DNA of 64,000 nt from Rhizobium binae (lineage in GTDB: Bacteria > Pseudomonadota > Alphaproteobacteria > Rhizobiales > Rhizobiaceae). Under the pieces are notes generated by a model, which did not search any database, was not told the DNA's origin, and was given only the letters and a program-made list of their open reading frames with translations. Positions 54,110 through 63,709 of this stretch are shown here, piece by piece. Made by a program: the position numbers and the translations under genes. The stretch covers positions 124,001-188,000 of the forward strand of contig NZ_CP071607.1 in assembly GCF_017357225.1 (NCBI RefSeq). Direction: 5' to 3'. Numbering within the stretch: position 1 is the stretch's first letter; the number at the start of each line of letters is the position of its first letter.

Positions 54110-54658
54110 GTCGGACCTCCTTCCACGATGCTTCCATCGCTCCTGGTCCACAGAACTTCATTGTACTCGCGCGTCGCATGGCTCGCAACGCCGCCGGCGG
54201 CGCCGGATCGTTCAATGTCAGCCGGCCGATTGCCGGGCGCCTCCGGCTGACGTTGCGAAAATATCTCTGTAGAGATCCTCGCCGAAGCTCGTTCGCAGCG
54301 GCTCCGCCTCGATGAGCTTGAACCGACGATGTGCCGAGTGATCTCCGTGCCTTCTCGCTCATTAAGGCATCTGGCGATCTTCTTCCAGTTGGTCGGTCTA
54401 GATTAAGCGCGAGATGCCCGACGGCCAGTTCTCGACGTGGAGGAGGCGCGTCCTGCCAAGTGCGGCCGCCGCAGGCGGCATTCTGGCTCCTGCCTTGATC
54501 TTTGTCGCCTTCCGGCATGAAGCTTTCCCGCTTTCGACGGCAATCCCACCACGCAATTCTCGCCTTTTCGTGCATTGCCCTTCTCGGATTTCGGCTGATA
54601 GACTTCCCCTGTCTGTTTCATCACCTATGTCCTTGGTTTTACGGAGGCTGTCTTAGCC
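54110..54658. other. Intergenic region, no gene called
   Basis: A minus-strand frame covers 54027-54575, but it overlaps the universal stress protein gene, is rich in Arg and Ala and has no conserved feature. The right end holds the GGAGG ribosome-binding site of the SDR gene. The promoters of both flanking genes must lie here. Confidence 0.5.
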
Positions 54659-55453
54659 ATGACAGAACTTGCTCAATTGCTCGCATCGATCAAACTGCCG
54701 GACCTCGCCGGCAAGGCCGTGCTGATCACCGGCGCCTCGACCGGCATCGGCGCCGCGCTCGCCCGCGCCTTTGCGGCGCAGGGCGCCAAGGTCGGCGTGC
54801 ATTACAATGCCAGCCGCGAGCCGGCGGAAAAGCTCGGCGAGGAGATCCGGGCGGCCGGCGGCACCGTGCACCTGATCCAGGGCGACGTGTCGCGGGAAGG
54901 TGAGACGGAGCGTGTGGTCGAAGAGACGGCGAAGACCTTCGGTCATCTCGACGGGCTCATCAACAATGCCGGCGGTATGCTGGGGCGCAAGCCGACATCG
55001 GAATATACCGACGCGCATTATGCCGCGGTCATGGATCTCAACGCCCGCTCGGTGCTGGCGGCGACGCGTGCGGCCCATCCCTGGCTGAAGAAGCAGGGCG
55101 GCTTCATCATCAACACCACCTCGATCGCCGCCCGCAACGGCGGCGGCAGTGGCGCGATCCTCTATGCGGCCTCCAAGGGCTTCGTCTCGACGATCACGCG
55201 CGGCCATGCCAAGGAATTCGTCGCCGACAGGATTCGCGTCAACGCCGTGGCGCCGGGCGTCATCGCGACACCTTTTCACGAGCGTTATACCAACGACGAG
55301 CAGATGGAGCTGCAGCGCAAGTCGATCCCGATGGGTTTCGTCGGCACCCCCGAGGATTGCGTCGGCGCCTATCTCTTTCTCGCCTCGCCGACGCTGTCGG
55401 GTTACATCACCGGTCAGATTATCGAGGTCAATGGCGGTCAGTTGATGCCATAA
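54659..55453 (+). CDS. Short-chain dehydrogenase/reductase
   Basis: A 264-residue NAD(P)-dependent SDR. The cofactor loop is TGASTGIGAAL, the structural motif is NNAGG, the catalytic Ser is in INTTSIAARNGG and the Tyr and Lys are in YAASKGF. The C-terminal part (VAPGVIATPFHERY; GYITGQIIEVNGG) is typical of classical SDRs. GGAGG precedes the ATG at 54659 by 11 bases. The substrate is unknown; relatives include sugar and 3-oxoacyl reductases. It stands alone, 99 bases upstream of glgX on the same strand. Confidence 0.9.
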   Translation: MTELAQLLASIKLPDLAGKAVLITGASTGIGAALARAFAAQGAKVGVHYNASREPAEKLGEEIRAAGGTVHLIQGDVSREGETERVVEETAKTFGHLDGLINNAGGMLGRKPTSEYTDAHYAAVMDLNARSVLAATRAAHPWLKKQGGFIINTTSIAARNGGGSGAILYAASKGFVSTITRGHAKEFVADRIRVNAVAPGVIATPFHERYTNDEQMELQRKSIPMGFVGTPEDCVGAYLFLASPTLSGYITGQIIEVNGGQLMP

Positions 55454-55552
55454 GCCATTCTCTCCGGGGCGATCTCGTCCTTTCGCCCGCCCGAGGGAAC
55501 TTTCGAACCACCGTCACGTTTCCTGCTTGACCATATTTTCAAGCGGGGCACC

Positions 55553-57709
55553 ATGAGCTTTTCATTTTCGGAACTCGACTTCCTCAAACCGGAGCTCGGG
55601 GCGGAATATATTGGTTCAGGCACCCACTTCGCCATCTTCTCGGCCCATGCGGAACAGATCGAACTTTGCCTCTTCTCGCCCGACGGAAAGGAAGAGATCG
55701 CGCGGCTGCCGCTGCCCAAACGCGAGGGCGATATCTGGTCGGGCTATATTGCCGGGGTCGGTCCCGGCACGGTCTACGGCTATCGCGCCCACGGCCCATA
55801 TGATCCGCAGGCCGGCCATCGCTTCAACCCGAACAAGCTCCTGCTCGATCCCTATGCCAAGCAGGTGACGGGCGACCTTGACTGGCACGACGGGCTGTTC
55901 GGCTACCGGATCGGCGAGGACGATCTGTCCTACGATGAGCGCGACAGTGCGCCCTTCATGGTCAAGAGCGTGGTGCAGGATCCTGATTTCGACTGGGCGG
56001 GTGAAGAGGCAATCCGCCGGCCCTGGCCCGATACCATCATCTACGAGGCGCATGTGCGCGGCCTGACGATGACGCATCCGAAAGTGCCCGACCGGCTGCG
56101 CGGCACCTTTCTCGGCATGTGCAGCGATCCGATCATCGACCATCTGGTCAAGCTCGGCATCTCGGCGATCGAACTCCTGCCGATCCAGTATTTCCTCGAC
56201 GATCGCTATCTGCTGGAAAAGAACCTCAGCAACTACTGGGGTTACCAGACCCTCGGCTTCTTTGCGCCGCAATCGCGCTACATGTCCGGCGACAAGATCA
56301 CCGAGATCAAGACCATGGTGAAGAAGTTTCATGCCGCCGGCATCGAGGTCATCATGGATGTGGTCTACAACCACACTGCCGAAGGCAGCGAGAAGGGGCC
56401 GACTCTGTCCTTTCGCGGGCTCGACAATGCAAGCTATTACATCCTTTCCCCCGACGATCCCCGCCACACATTCGACACCACAGGCACCGGCAATACGTTG
56501 AACGTTGCCCATCCCATGGTGATGCGCATGGTGCTCGACAGCCTGCGCTACTGGGTGGGAGTCATGCATATCGACGGTTTCCGCTTCGATCTCGCTAGCA
56601 CGCTCGGCCGGCAGGATCTGGAGTTCGACCGTCAGGGGCTGTTCTTCGGCGCGATCCGCCAGGATCCAATCCTGGCCGGCGTCAAGCTGATTGCCGAACC
56701 CTGGGATATTGGCGAAGGCGGATATCAGGTCGGCGGGTTCCCGCACCCGTTCCGCGAGTGGAACGACAAGTTCCGGGACGACGTGCGCCGTTTCTGGAAA
56801 GGCGACGGCGGCATGGTGTCGGAGCTGGCGGCGCGCATCACCGGCTCGGCGCTGCAATTCAACCATTCGGACCGGGGGGCGACCTCCTCGATCAATCTGC
56901 TGTCGGCCCATGACGGCTTCACCCTGATGGACACCGTCTCTTTCGACGGCAAGCACAACGAGGCGAATGGCGAGGACAACCGCGACGGCCATTCGGAAAA
57001 TCATTCCGACAATATGGGCGTCGAGGGCGCCACAGATAATCCCGATATCAATGCGGCGCGCGCACGGCGGCGGCGCAACATGATGGCGACGCTGATGCTA
57101 TCCCAGGGTGTGCCGATGATCCTGGCTGGCGACGAACTCGGCAACAGCCAGGGCGGCAACAACAATGCCTATTGCCAGGACAACGAGATCGGCTGGACGG
57201 GGTGGGAGGGGCTCGACGATCCCTTCCTCGATTTCTGCCGGCAGGCCGTTGCCTTCCGTAAGGCTCATCCGGTTCTCAGGCAGGAGCGGTTCCTGACCGG
57301 CGAGACCAGCGACGATGGTCGCATCGAGATCGCCTGGTACAAGCCGGACGGCAGTTTCATGGATGAGGGCGCCTGGAACGACAATGGATTGCAAGTGCTC
57401 GGCGTCTATCTCTCGAAAAGCGCGCATGCCCCCGATACCGAGACGATGGACGACCTCTTCCTCGTCTTCAATGCCGGCGGTGACTGCGAGGTTCATCTGC
57501 CTGTCGTGAACGGACTGAAAGAGTGGTCCCGGGTTCTCGACACCGGCGCGGAGACCGGCGCCTTCGACGTGCACGTTCAGGACAATCCCGTCATGGTCTA
57601 CACCCAGAGCCTGGCCGTCTTCGCGCCGACAGGCCAGACCCGGCCGCCCGAAGGCTCGAGCAAGGCCCAGCGTCGCCGATGGTTCCAGTTCGGGCGCCGT
57701 GGCAAATAG
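55553..57709 (+). CDS. glgX: Glycogen debranching enzyme GlgX (GH13)
   Basis: A 718-residue isoamylase-type enzyme that hydrolyses alpha-1,6 branches of phosphorylase-limited glycogen. The N-terminal carbohydrate-binding module (GSGTHFAIFSAHAEQIELCLF) is followed by the GH13 barrel with DVVYNHTAEG, the nucleophile Asp in DGFRFDLAS, the acid Glu in LIAEPWDIGEGGYQ and the third acid in LLSAHDGFTLMD. GNNNAYCQDNEIGW is also characteristic. There are no glgABCP neighbours, so this copy is separate from a main glycogen operon. The C-terminal 20 residues are basic and may be a tail. Confidence 0.93.
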   Translation: MSFSFSELDFLKPELGAEYIGSGTHFAIFSAHAEQIELCLFSPDGKEEIARLPLPKREGDIWSGYIAGVGPGTVYGYRAHGPYDPQAGHRFNPNKLLLDPYAKQVTGDLDWHDGLFGYRIGEDDLSYDERDSAPFMVKSVVQDPDFDWAGEEAIRRPWPDTIIYEAHVRGLTMTHPKVPDRLRGTFLGMCSDPIIDHLVKLGISAIELLPIQYFLDDRYLLEKNLSNYWGYQTLGFFAPQSRYMSGDKITEIKTMVKKFHAAGIEVIMDVVYNHTAEGSEKGPTLSFRGLDNASYYILSPDDPRHTFDTTGTGNTLNVAHPMVMRMVLDSLRYWVGVMHIDGFRFDLASTLGRQDLEFDRQGLFFGAIRQDPILAGVKLIAEPWDIGEGGYQVGGFPHPFREWNDKFRDDVRRFWKGDGGMVSELAARITGSALQFNHSDRGATSSINLLSAHDGFTLMDTVSFDGKHNEANGEDNRDGHSENHSDNMGVEGATDNPDINAARARRRRNMMATLMLSQGVPMILAGDELGNSQGGNNNAYCQDNEIGWTGWEGLDDPFLDFCRQAVAFRKAHPVLRQERFLTGETSDDGRIEIAWYKPDGSFMDEGAWNDNGLQVLGVYLSKSAHAPDTETMDDLFLVFNAGGDCEVHLPVVNGLKEWSRVLDTGAETGAFDVHVQDNPVMVYTQSLAVFAPTGQTRPPEGSSKAQRRRWFQFGRRGK

Positions 57710-57724
57710 CAGGTCGTCAACAGC

Positions 57725-58732
57725 ATGAATGCCGAAGTCATCACCGAACTTGGCCTCATCTATGTCAGCGATTCCGAACCGGGCATCCGCAGGCGAAGGA
57801 AAGGCAAGGGCTTCAGCTATGTCATGCCTGACGGCACGACGCTTTCCGATGAGTTGCAGCGGGCGCGCATCGGCGCCCTCGGTCTGCCGCCGGCCTATGA
57901 GAATGTCTGGATATGTCTCTACGAGAACGGTCATCTGCAGGCGACCGGCATCGATGCGCGCGGGCGCAAACAATATCGCTATCACAAGGACTGGCAATCG
58001 TTCCGCAGCGCCGGGAAGTTCTACCAGCTGATCGAATTCGGTCAGGCACTGCCGAAGATCCGCCGCACCGTGCTGCGCCATCTCGACACCGGTGCCGAGG
58101 ATGTCAACGGCGTGTTGGCGGCTCTGACGACGCTGCTCGACGAGGCGCATCTGCGGGTCGGCAATCAAGCCTATGTCCGGGAGAACGGCACTTATGGCGC
58201 AACGACGCTGCTGAAGCGGCATCTGAAAATCGTCGACGGGCGGATCGAGCTGAAGTTCCGCGCCAAGGGCGGCAAGCGCGTCCAGCGCAGTCTCAAGCAT
58301 CCCAGGCTGCAGAAAATCCTGGAAGAGATTTCGGACTTGCCCGGGCGCCAGCTCTTCGTCTGGAAGGATGAAAGCGGTGCGCTGAAACCGGTCGATTCCG
58401 GCCGGCTGAACGCCTACCTGGCGGAGATATCTGGCATTCCCATTTCCGCCAAGACGTTCCGCACCTGGGCCGGATCGCTGGCGGCCTTCGGTGTCGCCCG
58501 CGAACGGATCGCCGGCGGCGGCCGGCCGACCGTCAAGGAAATGTCGGAGGCTGCGGCCGAGGCGCTGCACAACACACCGGCGATCTCACGCTCGAGCTAC
58601 ATCCATCCGGCGATCATCGGGCTCGCCGGCAATGACCATGCTTTGATCGAAGGCGGCAACGAGCCGCTGCGGGGCTTGCGGGCGGAAGAAAACAGGCTAC
58701 TTGATTTCCTGACACGCGAGATCGAGGAATGA
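57725..58732 (+). CDS. DNA topoisomerase IB
   Basis: A 335-residue poxvirus-like type IB topoisomerase that relaxes supercoils through a 3'-phosphotyrosine link. The nucleophile is Tyr292 in ISRSSYIHPAI. Conserved active-site parts include HLRVGNQAYVRENGTYGATTLL (the first Arg), LKFRAKGGKRVQR (Lys/Arg) and KTFRTWAGSLAAF. The N terminus has the family segment GFSYVMPDGTTLSD and LGLPPAYENVWI. It starts 15 bases after glgX and overlaps the LigD-polymerase gene by four bases, so the two are probably co-translated. Confidence 0.92.
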   Translation: MNAEVITELGLIYVSDSEPGIRRRRKGKGFSYVMPDGTTLSDELQRARIGALGLPPAYENVWICLYENGHLQATGIDARGRKQYRYHKDWQSFRSAGKFYQLIEFGQALPKIRRTVLRHLDTGAEDVNGVLAALTTLLDEAHLRVGNQAYVRENGTYGATTLLKRHLKIVDGRIELKFRAKGGKRVQRSLKHPRLQKILEEISDLPGRQLFVWKDESGALKPVDSGRLNAYLAEISGIPISAKTFRTWAGSLAAFGVARERIAGGGRPTVKEMSEAAAEALHNTPAISRSSYIHPAIIGLAGNDHALIEGGNEPLRGLRAEENRLLDFLTREIEE

Positions 58733-59601
58733 GCTCCCCGCCAGCATCGGACGTATCCCTGACCCATCCCGACCGGCTTTTCTGGCCGGACGAGGGCGTG
58801 ACCAAGCAGACGCTGGCGGATTATTACGCCGCCGTCTGGCATTTCATGGCGCCCTATCTCGTCGATCGGCCGCTGGCGCTTTTGCGCCTGCCGGACGGGA
58901 TAAAAAGCCACCAGCGGTTTTTCCAGAAACATGGCTGGAAGGGCATGAATTCTCGCATCGAGGAGATCGCCGACCCCCAGGACGCGCAGAGCGAGAAACT
59001 GCTGCGCATTTCCGATTTCGACGGGCTTGTTGCGCTGGTGCAATCGGCGGCCCTTGAAATTCATCTCTGGGGCACGACGACCGACCATTGGGAAACACCC
59101 GATATGATCATCATGGACCTCGACCCCGGCGAGGATGTCGTCTGGAGCGCGGTGATAGCGGCAGCGCTTGAGGTCAAGGCGCGGCTGGAAGCCCGCCGCC
59201 TTGCAGCCTTCGTCAAGACCTCAGGCGGCAAGGGGCTGCATGTGGTGGCGCCGCTTGCGCCGAAGGCCGGCTGGGCCGAGGCCAAGGATTTCGCCCATTC
59301 GCTTGCCGAAAGCATGTCGGCCGACGCGCCGGAGAAATATCTGGCAACGGCGACGAAGGCAAAACGCGGCGGGCATATTTATATCGATTATCTCCGCAAC
59401 GGCCGCGGCAGCACGACGGTCGCACCCTATTCGACGCGGGCGCGGACGGGTGCCCCGGTGTCGATGCCGCTCGACTGGTCCGATCTGAACGAGCTCGGCG
59501 GTCCGGCCGCATTCACCCTCGCCAATGTGCCGCAGCGGCTGGAAACCCGGCCGCGCGATCCCTGGGGCGATTTCTTCGATGCGGCCGTGCCGCTCCCATG
59601 A
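58729..59601 (+). CDS. Stand-alone LigD polymerase (primase-polymerase) domain
   Basis: A 290-residue archaeo-eukaryotic primase-type polymerase, equal to the polymerase domain of bacterial non-homologous end-joining ligase LigD. Landmarks are HPDRLFWPDEGVTKQTLADYY, DMIIMDLDPGED (catalytic Asp pair), FVKTSGGKGLHVVAPL and DYLRNGRGSTTVAPYSTRA. Neither a ligase nor a nuclease domain is attached, and no Ku gene is near. The ATG at 58729 overlaps the topoisomerase stop (ATGA). Stand-alone copies can fill or prime DNA ends. The pairing with topoisomerase IB suggests a joint role in DNA repair. Confidence 0.9.
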   Translation: MSSPPASDVSLTHPDRLFWPDEGVTKQTLADYYAAVWHFMAPYLVDRPLALLRLPDGIKSHQRFFQKHGWKGMNSRIEEIADPQDAQSEKLLRISDFDGLVALVQSAALEIHLWGTTTDHWETPDMIIMDLDPGEDVVWSAVIAAALEVKARLEARRLAAFVKTSGGKGLHVVAPLAPKAGWAEAKDFAHSLAESMSADAPEKYLATATKAKRGGHIYIDYLRNGRGSTTVAPYSTRARTGAPVSMPLDWSDLNELGGPAAFTLANVPQRLETRPRDPWGDFFDAAVPLP

Positions 59602-59610
59602 ATGGCGCAC

Positions 59611-60336
59611 TCATTCCGTGCTGTCGAGCTCGGGATAATGCCTGAAAATTCCCTCCTCGTTGAAGGCGAGGCGGCGAGGGGAGGCGAGATAGCGGGCGAT
59701 GTTCGGCCGCTTTTCCACCGCAGCATGCAGGGCCAGAAGGGCGGGGTAATCGGCCTCGCGTCTGGCCATGGCCTTCGGAAAGGCATAGGTCAGGCCTTCG
59801 ATCACCTGGAACAGCGAAAGGTCGACATAGGTCAGCGCGTCGCCGACGATATGGCCGGAACCATCGGGGTTTTGCCGCAGCACACGCTCGAAATAGCCAA
59901 GGTACTTCGGAATGCGCTGGCCGATAAAGGCCGCCGAGCGGGCCTTCGCCTCCTGCTTCTGCTCTTCGTAATATCGTCCCATGTCGATCGGGTGATGCGT
60001 GTCGTGCACCTCGGCGACGAGATCGGTGACGGTCAGTTGCAGGCCGTTGGCGACATGACGAAGGCCTTCATCCCTGGGCGCAAGTCCCAGCCTCGGGCCG
60101 AGATAAAACAGGATGTTGGCGACATGCGGGATAATCAGATCGCCATCCTTCAGGAAGGGTGGCGCGAAGGGGATATGCGCTTCGCTTTCGCTTTCGATGA
60201 TGTCGAACATGGCGCCGGTGCCGCGGCCGGGTTCACGGGCAATGTCGACGTAGTCGGCGCCAGCCTCTTCCAACGCAAGCCGGACGAATTCACCACGTCC
60301 CTGAATGCCGTCCCAATAATAAAGCTGATATGCCAC
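59611..60336 (-). CDS. Glutathione S-transferase
   Basis: A 241-residue cytosolic GST. The thioredoxin-fold N-terminal domain opens AYQLYYWDGIQGRGEFVRLAL with PFLKDGDLIIPHVANILFYL (the cis-Pro and Ser/Thr glutathione site is replaced by PHVAN). The helical C-terminal domain includes DALTYVDLSLFQVIEGL. I chose the GTG at 60336 because AAGGAGGAG precedes it by six bases; the frame continues to 60372. It is convergent with the LigD-polymerase gene, nine bases away. The likely role is detoxification; the substrate is unknown. Confidence 0.87.
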   Translation of the reverse strand: MAYQLYYWDGIQGRGEFVRLALEEAGADYVDIAREPGRGTGAMFDIIESESEAHIPFAPPFLKDGDLIIPHVANILFYLGPRLGLAPRDEGLRHVANGLQLTVTDLVAEVHDTHHPIDMGRYYEEQKQEAKARSAAFIGQRIPKYLGYFERVLRQNPDGSGHIVGDALTYVDLSLFQVIEGLTYAFPKAMARREADYPALLALHAAVEKRPNIARYLASPRRLAFNEEGIFRHYPELDSTE

Positions 60337-60688
60337 GCTCAACTCCTCCTTCCGCAATGCGCCCTTGCCCAAGGGTGACGCGCCGCATTTTTTCAGCTGC
60401 TCGCCGGCGCGATTGAAGTAAAAAAGGCAGCATTGAAGTGGCGCCGCGAAATGGCTTGAATTGCAGTGATCCTGTCTTCTCGGCGGAATGCTTGATCAAT
60501 CGGGCACCGTACCGGTTCGCAAAATAATCAACTGGGGCGGAGCGCAAAGGTTCCTCGGTTTACCATGAGGGCTTCTCGAGCAAAGCATGCAGGGTGGCGC
60601 AGTCTTCCGATAGTCCCGCAGGTGTTCGCCTTGCGTTCCTCGAACGCGTTGTGTTACACCCGCGCAAATTCTCAAAGTGGTATTGGCG
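60337..60688. other. Intergenic region, no gene called
   Basis: Between the GST gene and the divergent GT42-like gene. It contains the promoters of both. I see only short frames with no motifs, no repeat and no RNA gene. Confidence 0.5.
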
Positions 60689-61423
60689 ATGCTGACTACA
60701 TTCGCGGCCGCAAAAAAATACATCTTCCGCCGGATCAAATATCTATTGCGGAACCCCACGCCGCCAACGAGCCCTACGCCTTTTGCTGGGCCGGTCGTGG
60801 TGCTGGGGTCGGCGCCGGCATCTCACAAACCGATAGGTCTCGACGCAACATATCGCATCATTTCCGTGAACGCATCACAACTCGCGCTTCAGTCCTGGGG
60901 CATCGCCGCGCCCGACATCACGTTGATGGGTTATAACGAAATCGAAGGCACCAATAAGAGTGCAGTGGAAACGCGGCGCGTTCTTGGCGGAAAGAGGACC
61001 GGCTCCCTTTATGTGCTGGCCTGGCGCCATGGCCGCGAACGCTTGGAAGCAGGTCTCGAAGCATTCGGCTATCGCTGTACCGAGGCCCACATCATCGATC
61101 GCTATCAGAGGATCGCTCTAGTGCACAAGGTCAGCGGGCACCTGAACCTGGAGCTCGACGCCGAAACCAAGTGTTCAAATGGTATCGTCGCAGTCCTTTT
61201 TGCGCTCTACAATGGGTCGAAGGCCGTTATAATCTCTGGAATAAACCCGCATTCCATCGGGCATGTCTACAATAGCGCCAATCTGGAGCGTAAGCATGTC
61301 CGAACGGACAGCGAAACCTTGGCTAGGCTTGTCCGGCGCGGCTACCCCATCTACACGGCCGATCCGCAAGTGGCTGAGGACGTCGGCCTACCGCTTTGGC
61401 AGGGCAATGGCCAGGATGGTTGA
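60689..61423 (+). CDS. GT42-like protein, possibly membrane-anchored
   Basis: A 244-residue protein (ATG 60689; a GTG 12 bases upstream is possible). A basic N terminus is followed by a nucleotide-sugar-type first strand (PVVVLGSAPASHKPIGL, then YRIISVNASQ), and near residue 180 by CSNGIVAVLFALYNGSKAVI with ISGINPHSIGH. This order resembles family GT42 sialyltransferases such as CstII (a T/S-G helix then a strand ending SGID). The similarity is pattern-level only. It may transfer an acidic sugar such as Kdo or a nonulosonic acid to a surface glycan. It is the only plus-strand gene of the three-gene glycan set. Confidence 0.6.
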   Translation: MLTTFAAAKKYIFRRIKYLLRNPTPPTSPTPFAGPVVVLGSAPASHKPIGLDATYRIISVNASQLALQSWGIAAPDITLMGYNEIEGTNKSAVETRRVLGGKRTGSLYVLAWRHGRERLEAGLEAFGYRCTEAHIIDRYQRIALVHKVSGHLNLELDAETKCSNGIVAVLFALYNGSKAVIISGINPHSIGHVYNSANLERKHVRTDSETLARLVRRGYPIYTADPQVAEDVGLPLWQGNGQDG

Positions 61424-61536
61424 AGCAAAGGATAGGTTTGACTTGCGATCGCCTGACATCCTCATAAGACGCTTGCGCGCTTCTCGCTCCGAGTCGTCTT
61501 GACAGCGGGTGGTGGCGACGACCGCTCCAGGAGGGC

Positions 61537-62226
61537 TCAGGCGCCCTGCTGTACGAAGAGCAGGCGTTCGCGAGCTGCGAACCACTCCTCGGCATAATCA
61601 TCGTTCCTATATTTCTCGAAATACGGTCCACCGTTGGTGAAATGGACGTTTTTGGCGTCTTCGCGGTAGTCGTATTCGTTGACGAGATAGTTCCACGTCA
61701 GCGGTAATTCGCCGATTAGATCGTCATTCTCTAGCCACTTGAACTGATGCAGTTGCAGGCCGGTCGCCGTGTTCACGTAGTCGGGCGTCAGTGCCCGGCA
61801 CTTGCTGTTGTTGAACAGGACGAAGCTCGACCAGTTCTTCTTTTCGTACTTGGTCTGGATCTGGCCGAGGAATTTCGTCTCGATCTTCGGCCGGTAGTCA
61901 TGCTTGACGCACATGACGGCATAGCGATCGTTGCGCAGGGCCCAAACCTCTGCAATATCGGCCCGCATCAGCATGTCGCAATCCATGAAGATGCTCCAGC
62001 CCTGATAACCGCTGAGATAAGGTGTCAGGAAGCGCGAGAAGGAGAATTCAGTCGACTGCAGCGCATGGCGCTCGCGCGTGAATATTCCACCCAGATTTGA
62101 GAGCACGATGGGTGTGAATTCGACAGGCATCGAGGATTTCTCGATGATGCTCTGCACTAGGACGTGATAAGCAACAACTTCCTTGGAGTCGAATCCCACA
62201 AAGATCCGGATGCTTGGTAGTTTCAT
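61537..62226 (-). CDS. Glycosyltransferase, GT8-like with DxD motif
   Basis: A 229-residue cytoplasmic glycosyltransferase. The opening RIFVGFDSKEVVAYHVLVQS and the metal site SIFMDCDMLMRADIAEVWAL (DCD) are typical of GT-A enzymes using nucleotide sugars. WSSFVLFNNSKC, LPLTWNYLVNEYDY and NVHFTNGGPYFEKY complete the catalytic core. It lies 62 bases downstream of the GT42-like gene at 62289 in the same orientation. The two probably act on one surface glycan. The donor sugar cannot be deduced. Confidence 0.82.
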   Translation of the reverse strand: MKLPSIRIFVGFDSKEVVAYHVLVQSIIEKSSMPVEFTPIVLSNLGGIFTRERHALQSTEFSFSRFLTPYLSGYQGWSIFMDCDMLMRADIAEVWALRNDRYAVMCVKHDYRPKIETKFLGQIQTKYEKKNWSSFVLFNNSKCRALTPDYVNTATGLQLHQFKWLENDDLIGELPLTWNYLVNEYDYREDAKNVHFTNGGPYFEKYRNDDYAEEWFAARERLLFVQQGA

Positions 62227-62288
62227 CTCGTATCCCGATTATTAAGTTGAAAATAGAGGCAGCGTTCTTTGTCCGCGGCTTGCGACAA

Positions 62289-63158
62289 TCATCCCTTCGA
62301 CTTTTCGAGGAAGCGCTCTTTACGGGTTTTCGGCTTGAAGCGCCGGAAGAAGTTTTCAACGGCGCGAATGGATTTGGTGACCGACATCAGCCTGTCGATC
62401 TGGCCGTTGGCATTGTGGAGCCGTTCGGACAAGACTTCGGCCGCCGTCATCGCGATCTCGATCGGCGGGACGTCAGGAAACCTTTTGGCCAGCGCCGAAT
62501 AGGGGCTGGCATCGACGCCGCCCATCATCGAGATCGAGCCCATTCTGGCAAAAAGTCGCAGGAAGATCTGTTCGAACGTCCAATCGTGCACGTCGAAGAC
62601 CTTCCACTTCTCGCTTCTCTTGGCCGAAAAGCCGGCAAGCAGGATCTTGCCCGGCAGCTTCAGATCGGCGAGCCAGAGCGCCATCGCAAAGCCGCTGGTG
62701 GCGATCCTGCCCGTCGGGTAGAGATCGCCAAGCATTTGCGTCAAGTCGAGGTGGCGGGCCTTGGCGTCCTTGAAGCGGCTTTCCTCGCTGAAGTTTTCCT
62801 CCGGGGAGACGCGAATATTGATCACACCCAGGAAGTCATCGCCGGCAAAGAAGCGCAGAACATCGCCCACCTCGCGCCGGTGGACGATATTGGCGCCCAT
62901 CACGCCGCTGCGGGCAACCAGCACCGCATGGCCGGCGAAGGGCTCGTCGAGCACCTTGTAAACCTTGTTGAAGAAGACATAGAGCGCCGTCTCCGGCAAC
63001 TCGCTTCGCAGCCGCTCAAGATCGACCGCTTCGCTATTCGCCACAAGCACGATATGGGAATAGCGCGACAGCAGCGCCTTCCACGCTTCCGGTGCCAACA
63101 GATTCAATCCGCCATCTTCGGCGGCCGTAGTCCTGATATCGCTCGGAATTGATGCCAT
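62289..63158 (-). CDS. GT42 sialyltransferase-like protein
   Basis: A 289-residue protein. After a short lead comes HIVLVANSEAVDLERLRSEL, which resembles the first strand and loop of CstII (VIIAGNGPSLKEID in that enzyme). Later come ATSGFAMALWLADLKLPGKI and LLAGFSAKRSEKW, matching the CstII pattern TSGxxM-ALG-IYLSGID. HDWTFEQIFLRLF follows. The C terminus is basic (FFRRFKPKTRKERF) and may bind the membrane. The ATG at 63158 is preferred; the upstream frame looks non-coding. It pairs with the downstream GT8-like gene. Sialic acid is unlikely in rhizobia; Kdo or another acidic sugar is more plausible. Confidence 0.62.
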   Translation of the reverse strand: MASIPSDIRTTAAEDGGLNLLAPEAWKALLSRYSHIVLVANSEAVDLERLRSELPETALYVFFNKVYKVLDEPFAGHAVLVARSGVMGANIVHRREVGDVLRFFAGDDFLGVINIRVSPEENFSEESRFKDAKARHLDLTQMLGDLYPTGRIATSGFAMALWLADLKLPGKILLAGFSAKRSEKWKVFDVHDWTFEQIFLRLFARMGSISMMGGVDASPYSALAKRFPDVPPIEIAMTAAEVLSERLHNANGQIDRLMSVTKSIRAVENFFRRFKPKTRKERFLEKSKG

Positions 63159-63709
63159 CGGCTCACATGCTCTTTCCAAGGACGATGCGCCCGGGGCGGC
63201 GGCCGGAGCCTCGCATTGCGAACCGGGACGTCTGCACAAAGGCTATGTCGGTGTTCGACATGATCATCACGCCGTCCAGCCGCTCAAAGGTTTCGACCTC
63301 GACAAGCCAACAAGGCCTGTGGCCTTTTCTGAAAAGGTGAAGTCAACCGGCGGAACCACAGATTCGCGCCATCTGCAGCATAGATAAGCCGCATGTGAAC
63401 ATGGGTGCAGACTGTCACGGCCGTCATTCCCGCAAGCGCAAGCAACTACTACTGACCTGATTCCTATTTGATTTAAGAACACGCCACAATTGCAGTTTAC
63501 CAGACAAATAATCAGTCGGCCAAGCTAGTTTTTTCTCGAAGAAAGGCCGATGATGGCAGGAAAGTAAGGAAATTATGTATCGAGGTATTGTTGATCGCCC
63601 GCTATTCATCCTCTTCGTCATTTTCGATAGAATTCTGGCGACGCTGGAAGGCGGCGAGCTGCCGCCTGTTACGTCATCGCCAAATTACCTCGGGATCGTT
63701 GAGATCGAC
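63159..63709. other. Intergenic region, partly AT-rich, no gene called
   Basis: The part from about 63430 to 63580 is AT-richer than its surroundings. Short frames on both strands have no motif. A plus-strand frame at 63575-63871 overlaps the real minus-strand gene and is rejected. It should contain the promoter of the GT42-like gene at its left end. Confidence 0.5.

Noticed and set aside
54027..54575. A 182-residue minus-strand gene upstream of the universal stress protein gene
   Set aside because: It overlaps the start of that gene, is Arg/Ala-rich and shows no conserved segment.
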